From positions 261,410-325,409 of the forward strand of contig NZ_NKHL01000120.1 of NCBI RefSeq assembly GCF_002934685.1: a DNA stretch of 64,000 nucleotides, read 5' to 3'. Positions 25,453 to 35,151 of the stretch are shown in pieces. A program made the translations under genes and the position numbers. Numbering within the stretch: position 1 is the stretch's first letter; the number at the start of each line of letters is the position of its first letter. The DNA is from Pseudomonas bohemica (GTDB lineage Bacteria > Pseudomonadota > Gammaproteobacteria > Pseudomonadales > Pseudomonadaceae). The notes beneath the pieces were generated by a model. The model saw only the letters and a program-made list of their open reading frames with translations. It searched no databases and had not been told where the DNA came from.

Positions 25453-26090
25453 GCGCGATTAACTACGCCCCCAACGAACGCCTGCGCACCATCAAGCTGT
25501 ACGGCACGCTTGGCGCACGCTTTGGCCGCGTCCACACCCTGGCCGTGAACAGCGCCGCCGAAGCCTGCCGCGCGTTGGGCGTTCTGTTCCCCGGCTTCGA
25601 GCAGTTCATGATCAACTCGAAGGACAAGGGCATGGCCTTCGCTGTCTTCCACGGCAAGCGCAACATCGGCAAGGAAGAGCTGAACGATCCGCCTGGGCGC
25701 GCCGAAATCCGGATTGCGCCGGTGATCCAGGGAAGTAAGCGGGCTGGGATGCTGCAGACAGTTGTAGGCGTGGCGATCATCGCGGCAGCAAGTTTCCTCT
25801 CTGGTGGGGTAGCTGCTGGCGCGGGGTCAACAGCCCTCTTTGGCACGGCCTCAGGTGCGCTTGCCGGCTCAATTGGTATCTCGCTCGCTTTGGGGGGCGT
25901 GGCGCAGATGGTCGCTGGTACGCCCAAGGGGCTTGGCGCCCAGGATCAAGCGGATAACAAGCCGAGCTACGGCTTCAATGGCCCTGTTAACACGCAATCT
26001 CAAGGAAACCCAGTTCCGTTGGGTTATGGCCGTATGATTGTGGGGAGCGCGGTGATCAGCGCGGGAATTTATGCAGAGGATGCACAGTGA
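25449..26090 (+). CDS. Tail assembly protein I
   Basis: 213 residues. The N-terminal ubiquitin-like half (IKLYGTLGARFGR, ARALG-type helix, IAPVIQGSKRAG) leads to a glycine/alanine-rich hydrophobic middle and a C-terminal NTQSQGNPVPLGYGRMIVGSAVISAGI block, all typical of lambda gpI. It acts before J in tail-tip assembly. Confidence 0.92.
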   Translation: MSAINYAPNERLRTIKLYGTLGARFGRVHTLAVNSAAEACRALGVLFPGFEQFMINSKDKGMAFAVFHGKRNIGKEELNDPPGRAEIRIAPVIQGSKRAGMLQTVVGVAIIAAASFLSGGVAAGAGSTALFGTASGALAGSIGISLALGGVAQMVAGTPKGLGAQDQADNKPSYGFNGPVNTQSQGNPVPLGYGRMIVGSAVISAGIYAEDAQ

Positions 26091-26121
26091 TACGCTTCCC
26101 GCTTCTTTTTGAGGGATCAAC

Positions 26122-26475
26122 ATGAAGGTAATGGCCGTTTTGATCGCGTCAGTCTTGCTTGCAGCCTGCGCGTCCTCCATGCAAGAAATGAAAGATCGAG
26201 GGCCGGTGGAGTCTTTCTCCACGACGAAAGCGAGCCAAGGGGTAGGCGAGTGCATCCTTTTCGCTTGGCAGAACCAAGCCATTGCAGGAGTGCATGATGC
26301 TGTCGTTATCCAGCCACGGCAGGGCGGAGGTCAGTCAGTTGTAAATGACTCCCTGAGAGAAGTAGCGGATGTCTATAAATCTGGCGAAACGACTAAAGTT
26401 GATTTCTTCACCAATGGCGGTGGGAGAAGCTGGGTGTCCGAAAAAAGATTGACCGCTCTAAGAACCTGCCTTTAA
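26122..26475 (+). CDS. Small lipoprotein inserted between gpI and J genes
   Basis: 117 residues with a signal peptide ending in LAAC, Cys16 being the lipidation site. Mature part has few motifs; a C-terminal Cys (RTCL) may pair with the Cys in ECILFAW. It has its own terminator and AT-richer composition than its neighbours, the look of a moron gene. Phage lipoproteins near J (for example Cor) often block superinfection; that role is only a possibility here. Confidence 0.7.
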   Translation: MKVMAVLIASVLLAACASSMQEMKDRGPVESFSTTKASQGVGECILFAWQNQAIAGVHDAVVIQPRQGGGQSVVNDSLREVADVYKSGETTKVDFFTNGGGRSWVSEKRLTALRTCL

Positions 26476-26490
26476 AAGAACATCACATCA

Positions 26491-26513
26491 AACCCGCCCC
26501 GGCGGGTTTTTTT
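26491..26513 (+). terminator. Rho-independent terminator
   Basis: AACCCGC-CCCG-GCGGGTT followed by a T run, just before the J gene ribosome site GGAG. Confidence 0.85.
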
Positions 26514-26531
26514 ACGCCCGGAGAAAAGTGC

Positions 26532-29500
26532 ATGGGTTCGTTTCAAGAGATCGGCGGCGCTAAAAGCAGCAGCGAAAGCACCAAGTCGCCAACCGAAACC
26601 CCGGACAGCCTGATCAGCATCGCCTATGCAAAAGTGCTCGACGCGATCAGCGAAGGACCGATCGCTGGCCTGGCCAACGGCAACCAGTCGATCTTCTTGA
26701 ACAACACGCCGCTGGCCAATGCCGACGGCAGCCTGAACTTCACCGGCGTGACTGTGGGGACTCGTACTGGCGAAGCCGATCAGGATTACATTCCCGGCTT
26801 CCCCTCGGTCGAAAGCGAAACGGCTGTGGGCGTCGAGCTGAAGTTTGCCACCCCCTGGGTGCAGACCATCTCCAACACCGAGCTGTCGGCTGTACGCGTG
26901 CGCCTGGCGGTTCCGTACCTGACCTACACCGACAGCAATGGCAACATCAACGGCTACAAGGTGGACTACGCCATCGATTTGGCCACCGACTCCGGCGCCT
27001 ATGTCGAGGTGATCAACTCGTCGTTCAACGGCAAGACCACCAGCACCTATGAGCGCACCCATCGCATCGATCTGCCCGCATCGTCTACTGGATGGCGTGT
27101 ACGTGTTCGGCGGCTGACCGAGGATTCGACCACTTCGAATATCCAGAGCACCACCAACATTGCGTCGTACACCGAGATCATCGACGCCAAGCTGCGCTAT
27201 CCCTACACCGCGATGGTCGGCCTGACTGTAGACGCCTCCCAGTTTTCGAGCATTCCGTCGCGGGCGTTCGACTGCAAGCTACGCATCGTCCGCGTGCCTT
27301 CGAACTACACCCCGGAAACCCGCACCTACGGCGGGACATGGGACGGCACGTTCAAGCTGGCGTGGACCGATAACCCGGCGTGGATCTACTACGACCTGAT
27401 CCTGAACGACCGGTATGGCCTGGGCCAACTGATCACCGCCGCGCAGGTCGACAAGTGGGGCCTGTACCAGATCGCCGGGTATTGCGATGAGATGGTGTCC
27501 GACGGAAAGGACGGCACCGAGCCACGCTTCGCCTGCAACCTGTACCTGCAAACTCGCGCCGATGCGTTGCAAGTACTTCAGGACCTGGCGAGCATTTTCC
27601 GTGGGATGGCGTACTGGGCGGCCGGTTCGGTCGTGGCCTCGGCAGACATGCCCACCGACCCGGTCTACACCTACACGAACGCGAACGTCATCGATGGCGT
27701 GTTCACCTATGTGGGCAGCGCACGCAGCACCCGTTTCTCTGTAGCTCTGGTCAGCTGGAACGACCCGACCAACTTCTACGAGAAGAAGGTCGAGTACGTC
27801 AGCGATCAGAAGGCACTGGCGCGCTATGGCGTCCAGCAAACCGAGTTGTCGGCATTCGGCTGCACGTCGCAAGGCCAGGCGCAGCGCCTGGGTCATTACA
27901 CGCTGCTGACCAACTTGCTGGAAAACGAGACCGTCAGCTTCTCTGCAGGCTTGGACGGCACCATCGCGCGTCCTGGGCAGATCATTCGGGTCGCGGATGG
28001 CGACCGCGCTGGCCGGCGCATTGGTGGACGAATCAAGGCAGCGACCGCACGCACCATTACTCTGGACGCCGATGCGTCAGTGGCCGCTGGTGATTCGGTG
28101 ACTGTGATCCTGCCTACTGGCGTTGCACAGACCAAGACCGTCACCGGCTATGCAAACCGTGTGGTTTCCGTCGGCTCGTCCTGGGACAGCATCCCCGTGG
28201 CTCAATCCGTCTTCGCGATCGAGAGCAGCACTCTTGCGGCGCAAACCTTCCGCGTGCTCTCGGTCGCCGAGAACTTCAGCGACACCGAGATGAAGTACGA
28301 CATCACGGCCGTGAAGCACGTCGCGGGCAAGTACGCTGCGATCGACAACGGCGCGCAGATCGTCCAGCTGCCGGTCACTGTGATTCCCGCCAGCGTGCAG
28401 GCGCCGCCGACGAACATTCGGCTGTCGTCGTTCACCGTTATCGATCAAGGCATCGCTGCGACCACCATGCGCGCTGAGTGGGATGCCCCGGCCAATGCTG
28501 TTTCCTACGACGTCTGGTGGCGCCGTAACAGCAACGATTGGGTTTATGCAGGCCGGACCTATTCGGCGAGCATTGAGGTGTCCGGCATATACGCGGGCAC
28601 GTACCTGGTGCGCGTGGCCGCGTTGAACTCGCTCAACGCAGCGTCGATTTGGGCATACAGCGACTCGACCGACCTCGCCGGCAAAGTCGGCCTGCCGCCT
28701 GCCGTTACTTCCCTGACCACCGAAAGCCTGATCTTCGGCATCGGCCTGAAATGGACTTTCCCACCTGGTGCGGAAGACACCCAGCGCACGGAGATCTGGT
28801 ACAGCGAGACGCCGCAGTTGGATAGCGCGACAAAGTTGGCGGACCTGGCTTACCCGCAATCCGACTACACCATGATGGGCCTGCGCGCGGGGCAGCAGTT
28901 TTTCTTCTGGGCGCGGCTGGTCGACCGTACCGGCAACGTCGGCCCATGGTTTCCAGCAGACGGGACCGTCATTGTCGGCCAGGCCAGTGCCGATGCCGAT
29001 GACATCCTCGATTACCTCACCGGCAAGATCACCGAAAGCGAGCTCGGTCAGGAACTGCTGGGTGAAATCGGCAAGATCGGCGGCGAAGGCCCAGGCTCGG
29101 TAAATGAGCGTCTGGACGAGGTGCGCGGCGAACTCGCGGACGTACAGACCAACCTCGGCGAGCAGATCACCGGCGTCAACAACACCGTGTCCGAAGTGCA
29201 GAGCGAGCTGCAGGCGCAGATCGACCACATCGCCGATCTGGCCGACTCGATGCCGTACAAGGAGGATGAGACTTACACGGCCGGGCAGGGCGTGCTCGGG
29301 GCCGACGGGATCATCTACCAGGCCACGCAGGACGTGCCGGTCAACACGCCACCACCGAACGCCACCTACTGGCTGAACGTTGGCCAAGCGGTGCAGACGG
29401 CAAATGGCCTGGCCGCGCGCGTCACCGCCGCCGAAACCAAGATCACCAGCATCGAGGGCGTGAACACCGCGCAGGCCAATCAGATCACCGGTCTGCAAAC

Positions 29501-32500
29501 TTCGCTGGATGGCAAGGCCGATTCTTCCGTGGTCAGTAGCCTGTCGAGCCGCGTCACGACTGCCGAAAACACCCTCAGCAGTCAGGGCACGGCGATCACC
29601 GGCCTGAATAACAGCCTGACCACGACGAACACCAATGTCACCGCCGCGCAGAACGCAGCCAACGCGGCCAATACGCTGGCGGGCGGGAAGGGCAAGGTCA
29701 TCGTTCAGTCGGCGGCGCCGGCGACGGCTGACCAACTGGCGCAGAACCTGTGGATCGACACCACCAACAACGCAAACACCCCCAAACGCTGGACGGGGAG
29801 CGCGTGGGCGGCAGTTACCGACAAGGCGGCGACTGATGCTGCTGCGGCCGCTGCAAGCGCGCTGGCGCAGGTAGCGACCAAGGCCGAAGCTTCGACGGTG
29901 CAGGCGCTGAGCAACACCGTGACACAGCAGGGCACGGCAATCACTGCTAACGGCGCAGCGGTCACTACCATCAATGCGAACCTATCAAGTGTTGGCGGCG
30001 AAAATCTCGTCTATAACCCGTCTTTCGACATAGCCAGTGGTGTGGTTGCCGATGGTTTTGCGCTCGGTATTCCCTCGGGGGCGAGTGCTACAGCCAGCAT
30101 TGTTGCCTCGACGCTTGACCCCAAGGGTAAAGCACAGCACTTGGAAGTCACGACCACTTCTACGACGTATGCTGACCTGACCCCCTCGGGGGCTCGTCGT
30201 CCGTCAATAGCAGAAGGCCAGACCATTCAATTGTCTGTGTATGTCCGGGGGACGGCGGGTATGTACGCCAGGATGTATATGCAGCCGGTCAATTCGTCTG
30301 GCGTCGTGATCGCAACTCGCAACAGTGCGGCTTTTATATTGACTGCAGACTGGCAGCGTATAACGCTTGATTATCCGAGTCTGCCAGCAGGGACTGTTGG
30401 CTTGAACTTTATCCTGCGCTCTGGGGGCAGCAGCGGAGTACTCACCGGCTTCACGGAATGGGACCGTGTGCAGGTTGAGCTGGGCAACATCGTTACCGGA
30501 TGGAGGGACAATCAGCTGGCTTTGACTGTCGCTGACGCGGCAAATGCTGCTGCAACAACAGCGCTTACCGCACGCGTCACGCAGACAGAAACCAGCCTCA
30601 CGAGCGTGAGCGGGCAGCTGACGCAATTGAGTAACAACATCGGTCAGACTGGCGGCGACAACTTGCTAGCTAATAGCTCATTCGAGCAGACCGCTACCGG
30701 GGATACTGGCCGCCCTATGTATTGGCGAGTAGGTAGCAGTGCCAACTCTCTGCCCACCCTGACGTTCGTTGATTCGACTCTGAGTTCCAGCATCAAGGCC
30801 GTTCGCCTGACCCGTGCAGCACTCGCTAACGGAAGCTATATCGACCTCAACTGGAACGTCAGTGATGGCGATCAGCCGAAGGTGACGGGCGGGCAGACAT
30901 ATACATTAAGCATCTACGCGCGCCTCTCCAGCTCCACCGCACGTTTCGCTATGTATATCCAGTGGATGAATGCAGCGGGAACCGTGCTTTCTACATCTCA
31001 GACTGCCGAAACGGCTGTGGGCACCACCTTTACACGGCTGAGCCTAACTGCAACGGCGCCTACCGATGCAGTAAAGGCCCATGTGTTCGCCGGGCGTCTG
31101 TTGAACCGCTCCGGCGCTGCTGCTGACATGTGGATCGAGTTGGACAATGTTCAGCTGCAAGAAGGCTCTACGTTGACGGCCTACAGCCCGTCAGTTCAGG
31201 CCGTAGCCGCTGCGCAGAGCGCAACTTCAGCCGTCGTTGATTCACTATCGTCTACCGTCACCCAGCAAGGCAACACGCTGACCAGTGTTGCGGCGCGAAC
31301 TACCACGCTTGAAAACAGTGTCAACAGCACCACTGATGGACTTGCCACCAAGGCAAGCGCTTCAGCTGTCAGCGCGCTGACAAACCGCGTGACGGGGGTG
31401 GAAGGGACGCTTACGTCGCAGAGCTCGGACATCACCAGCCTGAAAAATTCAATCGGCAGCGCCGCGCCTTTTGTTGCTGGTTATTCCTGGGAAATGACCG
31501 GCTCTACACGAGGATGGATAGCTAACGTTACCGGGGCAACCATTACGGCGGGCGCGTTGTTCGCCACCGTTTCTAAATACACGCAAATCCAAGCCACAAG
31601 TTCGTTCGGCAATATCAATGGATCTGAGAACCCATTCCTGCGTATCAGGTTGCGCCGCAAGAACACGACGCGGGCGAGCGCTGCAATGTATTGGGCAAAC
31701 GAAGACGGAGGGCTCGCAGAAGCACGGCGTTTTAACTGGCCCATAGACATAACCACAGAAGATTGGCAAGACATCGAGTTTGATTTGTCTGCCAATACGG
31801 CATGGAATGGCAAAACCGGTATTTATGCCATTCGACTCGACATGACAAATTCGGCGGATACCGCTGCTGTTATCGATATCGGCTATATCGCGGTTGGCCG
31901 CAGGTCTGCGGCAGGCTCAGCACAAGCGCTTTCCGCGCTTTCTTCCACTGTAACGCAGCAAGGGTCGGATATCACGAGCGCATCGTCCCGCGTGACATCG
32001 CTCGAAAACAGCGTGAATAGCACCACAACTGGGTTAGCCACTAAAGCCAGTAACACTGCCCTGAGTAGTCTTCAATCGACTGTGACCCAGCAGGGCAACA
32101 CGCTCACCTCACAAGGAACGTCGATAACAGGGCTACAGTCAACTGTGGGCGACCACACCGCCCAGCTACAGCAGCAAGCGACAACGATTGCCGACTCTGC
32201 GGGGAAAATCTCCAGCTCTTACACAGTGAAGCTGCAGGCCGCTCAAAACGGCACTCAGTACGTCGCTGGATTCGGTGTTGGCTTGAGCAATGAGAGCGGC
32301 GTGTTTCAGTCACAGTTTGTGGTCGCAGCGGATCGGTTCGCCGTAATCACAGACGTCGCAGGCAACGTCACATCGCCGTTCATCATCGAGAATGGACAGG
32401 CTTTCATAGCTGATGCGGTGATCAAGAAGGCGACGATTACGAATGCGGTAGTGGGGCAGTATCTGCGCTCTCAGGCAAAAACATCAAACGGAGAAGACGT

Positions 32501-32636
32501 TATGACGTTAGACCTTGTATCTGGCCAAACTGTAACCAGGCATAACACTCGCGCAAATACTTACTCTCAACTAAGCGCTGCAGGACTTGCCGTCGTCGTT
32601 GACAACGTTTTGCGCGTAAGAATGGGGACTTGGTAA
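26532..32636 (+). CDS. Host-specificity/tail tip protein J, very large
   Basis: 2034 residues, nearly twice lambda J (1132). The N-terminal 600 residues match J tip domains. Fibronectin type III-like domains lie at about 623-720 and 725-810. From 830 on, coiled-coil linkers with repeated STVTQQG alternate with three beta-sandwich modules that look like carbohydrate-binding domains (about 1156-1323, 1373-1553, 1643-1793; the first two open ENLVYNPSF and DNLLANSSF). A DUF1983-like domain is at about 1896-1983. It contacts the receptor and triggers DNA release. From about 30 kb the GC content drops, suggesting module exchange. Confidence 0.93.
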   Translation: MGSFQEIGGAKSSSESTKSPTETPDSLISIAYAKVLDAISEGPIAGLANGNQSIFLNNTPLANADGSLNFTGVTVGTRTGEADQDYIPGFPSVESETAVGVELKFATPWVQTISNTELSAVRVRLAVPYLTYTDSNGNINGYKVDYAIDLATDSGAYVEVINSSFNGKTTSTYERTHRIDLPASSTGWRVRVRRLTEDSTTSNIQSTTNIASYTEIIDAKLRYPYTAMVGLTVDASQFSSIPSRAFDCKLRIVRVPSNYTPETRTYGGTWDGTFKLAWTDNPAWIYYDLILNDRYGLGQLITAAQVDKWGLYQIAGYCDEMVSDGKDGTEPRFACNLYLQTRADALQVLQDLASIFRGMAYWAAGSVVASADMPTDPVYTYTNANVIDGVFTYVGSARSTRFSVALVSWNDPTNFYEKKVEYVSDQKALARYGVQQTELSAFGCTSQGQAQRLGHYTLLTNLLENETVSFSAGLDGTIARPGQIIRVADGDRAGRRIGGRIKAATARTITLDADASVAAGDSVTVILPTGVAQTKTVTGYANRVVSVGSSWDSIPVAQSVFAIESSTLAAQTFRVLSVAENFSDTEMKYDITAVKHVAGKYAAIDNGAQIVQLPVTVIPASVQAPPTNIRLSSFTVIDQGIAATTMRAEWDAPANAVSYDVWWRRNSNDWVYAGRTYSASIEVSGIYAGTYLVRVAALNSLNAASIWAYSDSTDLAGKVGLPPAVTSLTTESLIFGIGLKWTFPPGAEDTQRTEIWYSETPQLDSATKLADLAYPQSDYTMMGLRAGQQFFFWARLVDRTGNVGPWFPADGTVIVGQASADADDILDYLTGKITESELGQELLGEIGKIGGEGPGSVNERLDEVRGELADVQTNLGEQITGVNNTVSEVQSELQAQIDHIADLADSMPYKEDETYTAGQGVLGADGIIYQATQDVPVNTPPPNATYWLNVGQAVQTANGLAARVTAAETKITSIEGVNTAQANQITGLQTSLDGKADSSVVSSLSSRVTTAENTLSSQGTAITGLNNSLTTTNTNVTAAQNAANAANTLAGGKGKVIVQSAAPATADQLAQNLWIDTTNNANTPKRWTGSAWAAVTDKAATDAAAAAASALAQVATKAEASTVQALSNTVTQQGTAITANGAAVTTINANLSSVGGENLVYNPSFDIASGVVADGFALGIPSGASATASIVASTLDPKGKAQHLEVTTTSTTYADLTPSGARRPSIAEGQTIQLSVYVRGTAGMYARMYMQPVNSSGVVIATRNSAAFILTADWQRITLDYPSLPAGTVGLNFILRSGGSSGVLTGFTEWDRVQVELGNIVTGWRDNQLALTVADAANAAATTALTARVTQTETSLTSVSGQLTQLSNNIGQTGGDNLLANSSFEQTATGDTGRPMYWRVGSSANSLPTLTFVDSTLSSSIKAVRLTRAALANGSYIDLNWNVSDGDQPKVTGGQTYTLSIYARLSSSTARFAMYIQWMNAAGTVLSTSQTAETAVGTTFTRLSLTATAPTDAVKAHVFAGRLLNRSGAAADMWIELDNVQLQEGSTLTAYSPSVQAVAAAQSATSAVVDSLSSTVTQQGNTLTSVAARTTTLENSVNSTTDGLATKASASAVSALTNRVTGVEGTLTSQSSDITSLKNSIGSAAPFVAGYSWEMTGSTRGWIANVTGATITAGALFATVSKYTQIQATSSFGNINGSENPFLRIRLRRKNTTRASAAMYWANEDGGLAEARRFNWPIDITTEDWQDIEFDLSANTAWNGKTGIYAIRLDMTNSADTAAVIDIGYIAVGRRSAAGSAQALSALSSTVTQQGSDITSASSRVTSLENSVNSTTTGLATKASNTALSSLQSTVTQQGNTLTSQGTSITGLQSTVGDHTAQLQQQATTIADSAGKISSSYTVKLQAAQNGTQYVAGFGVGLSNESGVFQSQFVVAADRFAVITDVAGNVTSPFIIENGQAFIADAVIKKATITNAVVGQYLRSQAKTSNGEDVMTLDLVSGQTVTRHNTRANTYSQLSAAGLAVVVDNVLRVRMGTW

Positions 32637-32929
32637 TGCCGCAAGGGATGCAGGTCTTTGCTGCCGATGGCAGCCTTGTGATGGACATAACCGATAACCT
32701 CCCGAGGTTTATCGGTTCTATAAACACTGGAACTACAGCGGGTTCTATAAACATTCCAGAGTTCGCAGGTGGAAGGGGGTTTGCCTATAGCACGGACACG
32801 GCAGACTCCCAGCCCTTCGAGGCTTACAACAGGCCGATCTTCCAGGTCAGTACCAGCGGGTTGTCGTGGTCCTGGGGGAGCGGTCCACCGACCTATAGAG
32901 CTATCACAATTCTTTATGGGGTTTACTGA
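32636..32929 (+). CDS. Tail-tip associated protein, J-downstream family
   Basis: 97 residues starting MPQGMQVFAADGSLVMD. The start overlaps the J stop by one base (TAATG) and the stop overlaps the next start (TGATG), so all three are translated together. The opening motif G-x-x-V-aromatic followed by x-x-x-G recurs twice in the next gene. Probably part of the distal fibre or an assembly factor; not firmly recognised. Confidence 0.7.
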   Translation: MPQGMQVFAADGSLVMDITDNLPRFIGSINTGTTAGSINIPEFAGGRGFAYSTDTADSQPFEAYNRPIFQVSTSGLSWSWGSGPPTYRAITILYGVY

Positions 32930-33591
32930 TGGGAGCCGGATTTCAAGTATTTAATGATTCTGGAAATATACAAATTGATGCCGATTATTCTAACTATGTA
33001 ATGACCGGTAAAGGAACCTCAACCACAGGAGCCGGTTCGGAATTTACGGGGAATTATGCAGCCATTGGTAGTGGAAAGAAAAACAGCATCATCGCAATCA
33101 GGTCTTCCACTTTCGCCTATGTTTTCAACAAGCTCGATTCGTCTGGAAATGTAGTTCACTACGTTTTTACATTTGGTGGGGCAGGCAGTTTTGATTGGTG
33201 GGTATTTGCCGCTGATCCCCCGGCCCCGACCAACAGTGGTTTCGAGGTTTATAACGCCCAGGGGCAGGTAGTCTTTTCGGCAAACGGCAAATACCTGAAG
33301 CTCCTGAGGTTTGACACCGTAGCCGTCACTGCCGGTACAAGTGGTAGCGTCTCTACGCCTGGCAAGAATCCGGCCTGGGTTTCCGCTTCATTCTGTGCCC
33401 TTCTTGAGGGTGTCACCGTTGCAGTTCCTGGCGGTGTGCAGTCACAGGGGATACTTAGAACACTGATGGGAAGAAGCGTATCCGGGGGAATTGAGTATAA
33501 GTCGGATACCATCTATACCTTTGGTTCCAATAGGGGCACGTCAGATAACGCTTATGCTTCCTTCATGACGATTGACGTTGACAATCTTTAA
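32929..33591 (+). CDS. Putative tail fibre/tip protein with duplicated GF-V motif
   Basis: 220 residues, beta-rich, Gly/Ser/Thr-rich. Two copies of a GF[QE]V[FY]N-G motif, at about residues 4 and 105, suggest an internal duplication. AT-richer than head genes. Position after J and translational coupling suggest receptor binding or fibre decoration. Family not recognised with certainty. Confidence 0.65.
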   Translation: MGAGFQVFNDSGNIQIDADYSNYVMTGKGTSTTGAGSEFTGNYAAIGSGKKNSIIAIRSSTFAYVFNKLDSSGNVVHYVFTFGGAGSFDWWVFAADPPAPTNSGFEVYNAQGQVVFSANGKYLKLLRFDTVAVTAGTSGSVSTPGKNPAWVSASFCALLEGVTVAVPGGVQSQGILRTLMGRSVSGGIEYKSDTIYTFGSNRGTSDNAYASFMTIDVDNL

Positions 33592-33683
33592 GCGAGTGCA
33601 TCTCGCGAACTTGTCTACTGTCGCGCTTTAACAAATATCCGTAAACCACTCGCACTATTTTTAACCAAAAGATGGAGATTCAA

Positions 33684-33908
33684 ATGCCTTATATCGTGAT
33701 CAATTCGAGCAATTCGTTCGACCCGAACAACCAGGTCGAGTACGCCACCGCCGACGAGGCCGACGCCAAAGCGCGGGAGATCCTGCAAGCCTATCCCCAG
33801 TCCAGCATCCGAACCGCGCAACTGCTGAACAGCTACTCGGCGAAGGTGACGGTCACCTCGAAGGCTGTTCCTGAGACGCCAGTTGAGACGGATGCGGCCA
33901 CTGCTTAA
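33684..33908 (+). CDS. Small hypothetical phage protein
   Basis: 74 residues starting MPYIVIN. GGAG before 33684 decides the start over an ATG four codons upstream. Predicted beta-alpha fold, acidic Thr/Ala-rich end. Followed by a strong terminator. Function unknown. Confidence 0.6.
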   Translation: MPYIVINSSNSFDPNNQVEYATADEADAKAREILQAYPQSSIRTAQLLNSYSAKVTVTSKAVPETPVETDAATA

Positions 33909-33928
33909 CAAACGCCGCTGTTGACCAT

Positions 33929-33952
33929 GCCCGCCTAGTGCGGGCTTTTTTT
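33929..33952 (+). terminator. Rho-independent terminator
   Basis: GCCCGC-CTAGT-GCGGGC followed by seven T. Confidence 0.88.
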
Positions 33953-33969
33953 CGTCTGGAGAAAAGTGA

Positions 33970-34416
33970 ATGCCATCAGTGACCCGAGGGGTACGGAACA
34001 ACAACCCCGGCAATATCGACTACAACCCGCGCAACCAATGGCAGGGCCAGCTCGCGCCGGATCCGGCGATCGAGAAACGGTTCGCGCGATTCGACACCGC
34101 CGAGAACGGCATCCGTGCGCTGGCCAAGCTGCTTTTGGCGTACCGAGGCAAGGACGGGATGCCTGGCGTCGGCGGCCCAGGCATCGACACCGTACGCGAG
34201 GTGATAAGCCGGTGGGCGCCAGGCGGGGAGAACGACACTGAGTCGTACATCAAGGCCGTGGCCGCTGGTGTCGGCGTCCAGCCCAACCAGCCGATCGACC
34301 TGCGCAACTTCCGCACGCTGATCGCGCTGACGACCGGGATCATCCAGCACGAGAACGGCGGCGTTCCATATACCGCCACGGTGATTGCTGAAGGCGTGCG
34401 GAGGGCACTGACATAG
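33970..34416 (+). CDS. Phage endolysin / P5-like peptidoglycan hydrolase
   Basis: 148 residues. VRNNNPGNIDYNPRNQWQG, FDTAENGIRALAKLLL and ISRWAPGGENDTESYI are the markers of the lysozyme-like family often named structural protein P5, which degrades murein in phages. No lysozyme sits between holin and Rz in this prophage, so this distal gene is the likely endolysin. No signal peptide, consistent with release through the holin. Confidence 0.82.
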   Translation: MPSVTRGVRNNNPGNIDYNPRNQWQGQLAPDPAIEKRFARFDTAENGIRALAKLLLAYRGKDGMPGVGGPGIDTVREVISRWAPGGENDTESYIKAVAAGVGVQPNQPIDLRNFRTLIALTTGIIQHENGGVPYTATVIAEGVRRALT

Positions 34417-34500
34417 GCATCGCAACTATAGGCCACTGCATTGGCCAGGCCCTAGGCATATCTGTATTGCATCCGGGCACTCTGTTAGTGAGGCTTCGAC

Positions 34501-35151
34501 TCAGAGGGCATCAGTCAGGTCTTCGAAATCCCATTCCACAGGTGGACGGATTGTTCTCGCAAGGAACATCCCGTGCACCGCTTGAACTCCGTTCAACTGG
34601 CTCAAGATTCCCTTCGCAGCGGCAAAACTGGCTCCTCTCGTAATCACATCGTCAACGACTATGATTATCGGCCTGAGAGGTAATGCTAGACACCGCTGAT
34701 CAACGCTCAATGTGGATGCAATGCCGGCAGGATCCGAGCGATTTCCCTGGTGTTGAGCATCACGAGCAGCTGTCTGCCTGAGTAAAGGTCGAACGTCAAT
34801 TCCCGCTCTTCGCTGCGAGACGTGCGTCATGACCCTAAACATACGGTCGTCATATTCCGGATGTCCCTGCGGTTTCGAACAGGGAATCGGTACGAACGTT
34901 ACGTCTCTTGCGCAGCGGTCTAAATCCAACCCAGCAGAATTTAGAATGACGTCTCCCCAGTAGGCCACGGCTCGCGTTTTCCATCGAAGCTCCGCTTGTG
35001 ATGCAGTGGGACCTTTCTTGAGATTCAGAATCTGTTGGTTGGTTTCGCTGGCTCTGAAGCCTCCACCCGCTGTGTAGTCGCCGTAGTGTGCACAGCTGTC
35101 GGCCGGCGTTAGAAAACGGAAATGGGTGCAGTCAAGAGCAGATAGCCGCAT
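34501..35151 (-). CDS. Phosphoribosyltransferase-like protein, ShosT-type toxin candidate
   Basis: 216 residues. A ComF/PRTase fold is shown by PIIIVVDDVITRGASFAAAK (about 162-181), the PRPP-binding loop with its acidic pair. It starts 20 bases inside the end of the upstream DprA-like gene. A PRTase paired with a DprA homologue is the make-up of ShosTA, a toxin-antitoxin system with reported anti-phage activity, where the PRTase is the toxin. The N-terminal half has Cys/His residues but no motif I can name. A ComF-like competence role is less likely on a prophage. Confidence 0.72.
   Translation of the reverse strand: MRLSALDCTHFRFLTPADSCAHYGDYTAGGGFRASETNQQILNLKKGPTASQAELRWKTRAVAYWGDVILNSAGLDLDRCARDVTFVPIPCSKPQGHPEYDDRMFRVMTHVSQRRAGIDVRPLLRQTAARDAQHQGNRSDPAGIASTLSVDQRCLALPLRPIIIVVDDVITRGASFAAAKGILSQLNGVQAVHGMFLARTIRPPVEWDFEDLTDAL

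Noticed and set aside
28077..29735. Minus-strand frame of 552 codons inside J
   Set aside because: Antisense shadow of J, His/Arg-rich without motifs.
34501..35151. ComF competence gene
   Set aside because: The PRTase motif fits ComF too, but prophage location and overlap with a DprA-like gene favour the ShosTA-type reading.
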